Positions 6,535 to 6,803 of a stretch of DNA of 6,803 bases are shown one piece after another. The stretch is from positions 1 to 6,803 of the forward strand of contig CANQEB010000133.1 in the NCBI GenBank assembly GCA_947594085.1, given 5' to 3'. A model generated the notes under the pieces. It was not told where the DNA came from and did not search any database. It worked only from the letters and a program-made list of their open reading frames with translations. The position numbers and the translations under genes were made by a program. The stretch is from an uncultured Lachnospiraceae bacterium. GTDB taxonomy: Bacteria; Bacillota; Clostridia; Lachnospirales; Lachnospiraceae. Each line of letters opens with the position of its first letter. Position 1 is the stretch's first letter.

Positions 6535-6803
6535 TCACTCCTTTTCCTGTTCTTTGTAGTTTGATATCTTAACAAGACGGATCATCTTGTCTTCTACCTT
6601 CATAATCTGGAAGCGATATCCGCCCGTAATCACTTCCGCCTCCTCCCCATCTGCCGGGATTCGGTCAAGTTTGGAAATCAAAAAACCGTTCAGTGTATCG
6701 TAATCTGACGTATCCTCTTCCATAGAAAGCCCAAGCTCTTCCACGACGTCATCAAGGGGCGCCATACCGTCCATCTGAGAACCGCCTTTATCCTCGCGAC
6801 GAC
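6535..6803 (-). CDS. HlyC/CorC-family (CNNM-type) membrane protein, C-terminal fragment
   Basis: Only the last 88 residues lie in the window; the frame is open to the right edge, so the start is outside. They match the CorC_HlyC transporter-associated domain that ends hemolysin-family proteins with a DUF21/CNNM membrane domain and paired CBS domains. The matching features are a G-S-x-x-D-G-x-x-P-L-D-D-V opening, EELGL, the DYDTLNGFLISKLDRIP block, a glycine turn with GGYRFQI, and a basic RLVKI near the end. Full-length relatives are linked to magnesium (and sometimes cobalt) export or homeostasis; the membrane and CBS parts cannot be checked here. An ATG at 6774 is internal, not the start, since the domain begins before it. 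Its last codons (GAA AAG GAG TGA) contain the only ribosome binding site available to yebC. Confidence 0.9.
   Translation of the reverse strand, partial: RREDKGGSQMDGMAPLDDVVEELGLSMEEDTSDYDTLNGFLISKLDRIPADGEEAEVITGGYRFQIMKVEDKMIRLVKISNYKEQEKE

Noticed and set aside
6535..6774. A small complete 79-aa gene starting at ATG 6774.
   Set aside because: The same frame stays open to the window edge and the CorC_HlyC domain match begins before that ATG, so this is the tail of a longer gene.

Overview
The window looks like a piece of a chromosome from an anaerobic, gut-type Firmicute, most likely Clostridia/Lachnospiraceae. The grounds are the family signatures (a TepA-type ClpP homologue next to an FtsK/SpoIIIE translocase, a CFI-box protein, a clostridial-style YebC), strong AGGAGG-type ribosome binding sites, a TTG start, and moderate GC that is higher in the conserved FtsK motor. 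This is a judgement from protein sequence and gene order, not a database result. All six supported genes lie on the minus strand and occupy nearly all of the window. I see no rRNA, tRNA, CRISPR array, insertion sequence, prophage or attachment site.

Read in the direction of transcription (from high to low coordinates): (1) 6803-6535, the C-terminal end of a HlyC/CorC-family membrane protein, cut by the window edge. (2) 6524-5796, yebC, a YebC/TACO1 translation or regulatory factor. (3) 5793-5026, a 255-aa CFI-box protein of unknown function whose ribosome binding site lies inside the last codons of yebC. A short GC hairpin with a T-rich tail (4970-4944) probably ends this unit. (4) 4778-4002, a TepA-type ClpP-like serine peptidase with an unusual acidic N-terminus encoded by a 12-bp tandem repeat. 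(5) 3885-3010, uppP, undecaprenyl-diphosphatase, preceded by the best promoter in the window (TTGTCT, 17 bp, TATAAT, at 3966-3938). (6) 2987 to the left edge, ftsK/spoIIIE, starting at TTG only 22 nt after uppP, with four membrane segments, a linker of about 350 residues and the RecA-like motor. It is cut at the start of the DNA-reading gamma domain.

There appear to be two transcription units: hlyC-like/yebC/CFI-box, and tepA/uppP/ftsK with an internal promoter before uppP. The second unit joins envelope and division functions: lipid-carrier recycling for peptidoglycan synthesis (UppP), chromosome clearance at the septum (FtsK) and a membrane- or secretion-associated peptidase (TepA). I did not find a convincing new multi-gene system. 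The points worth a second look are the two in-frame tandem repeats (12 bp in tepA, 21 bp in the ftsK linker), small palindromes near promoters, and the tight coupling of the CFI-box gene to yebC.
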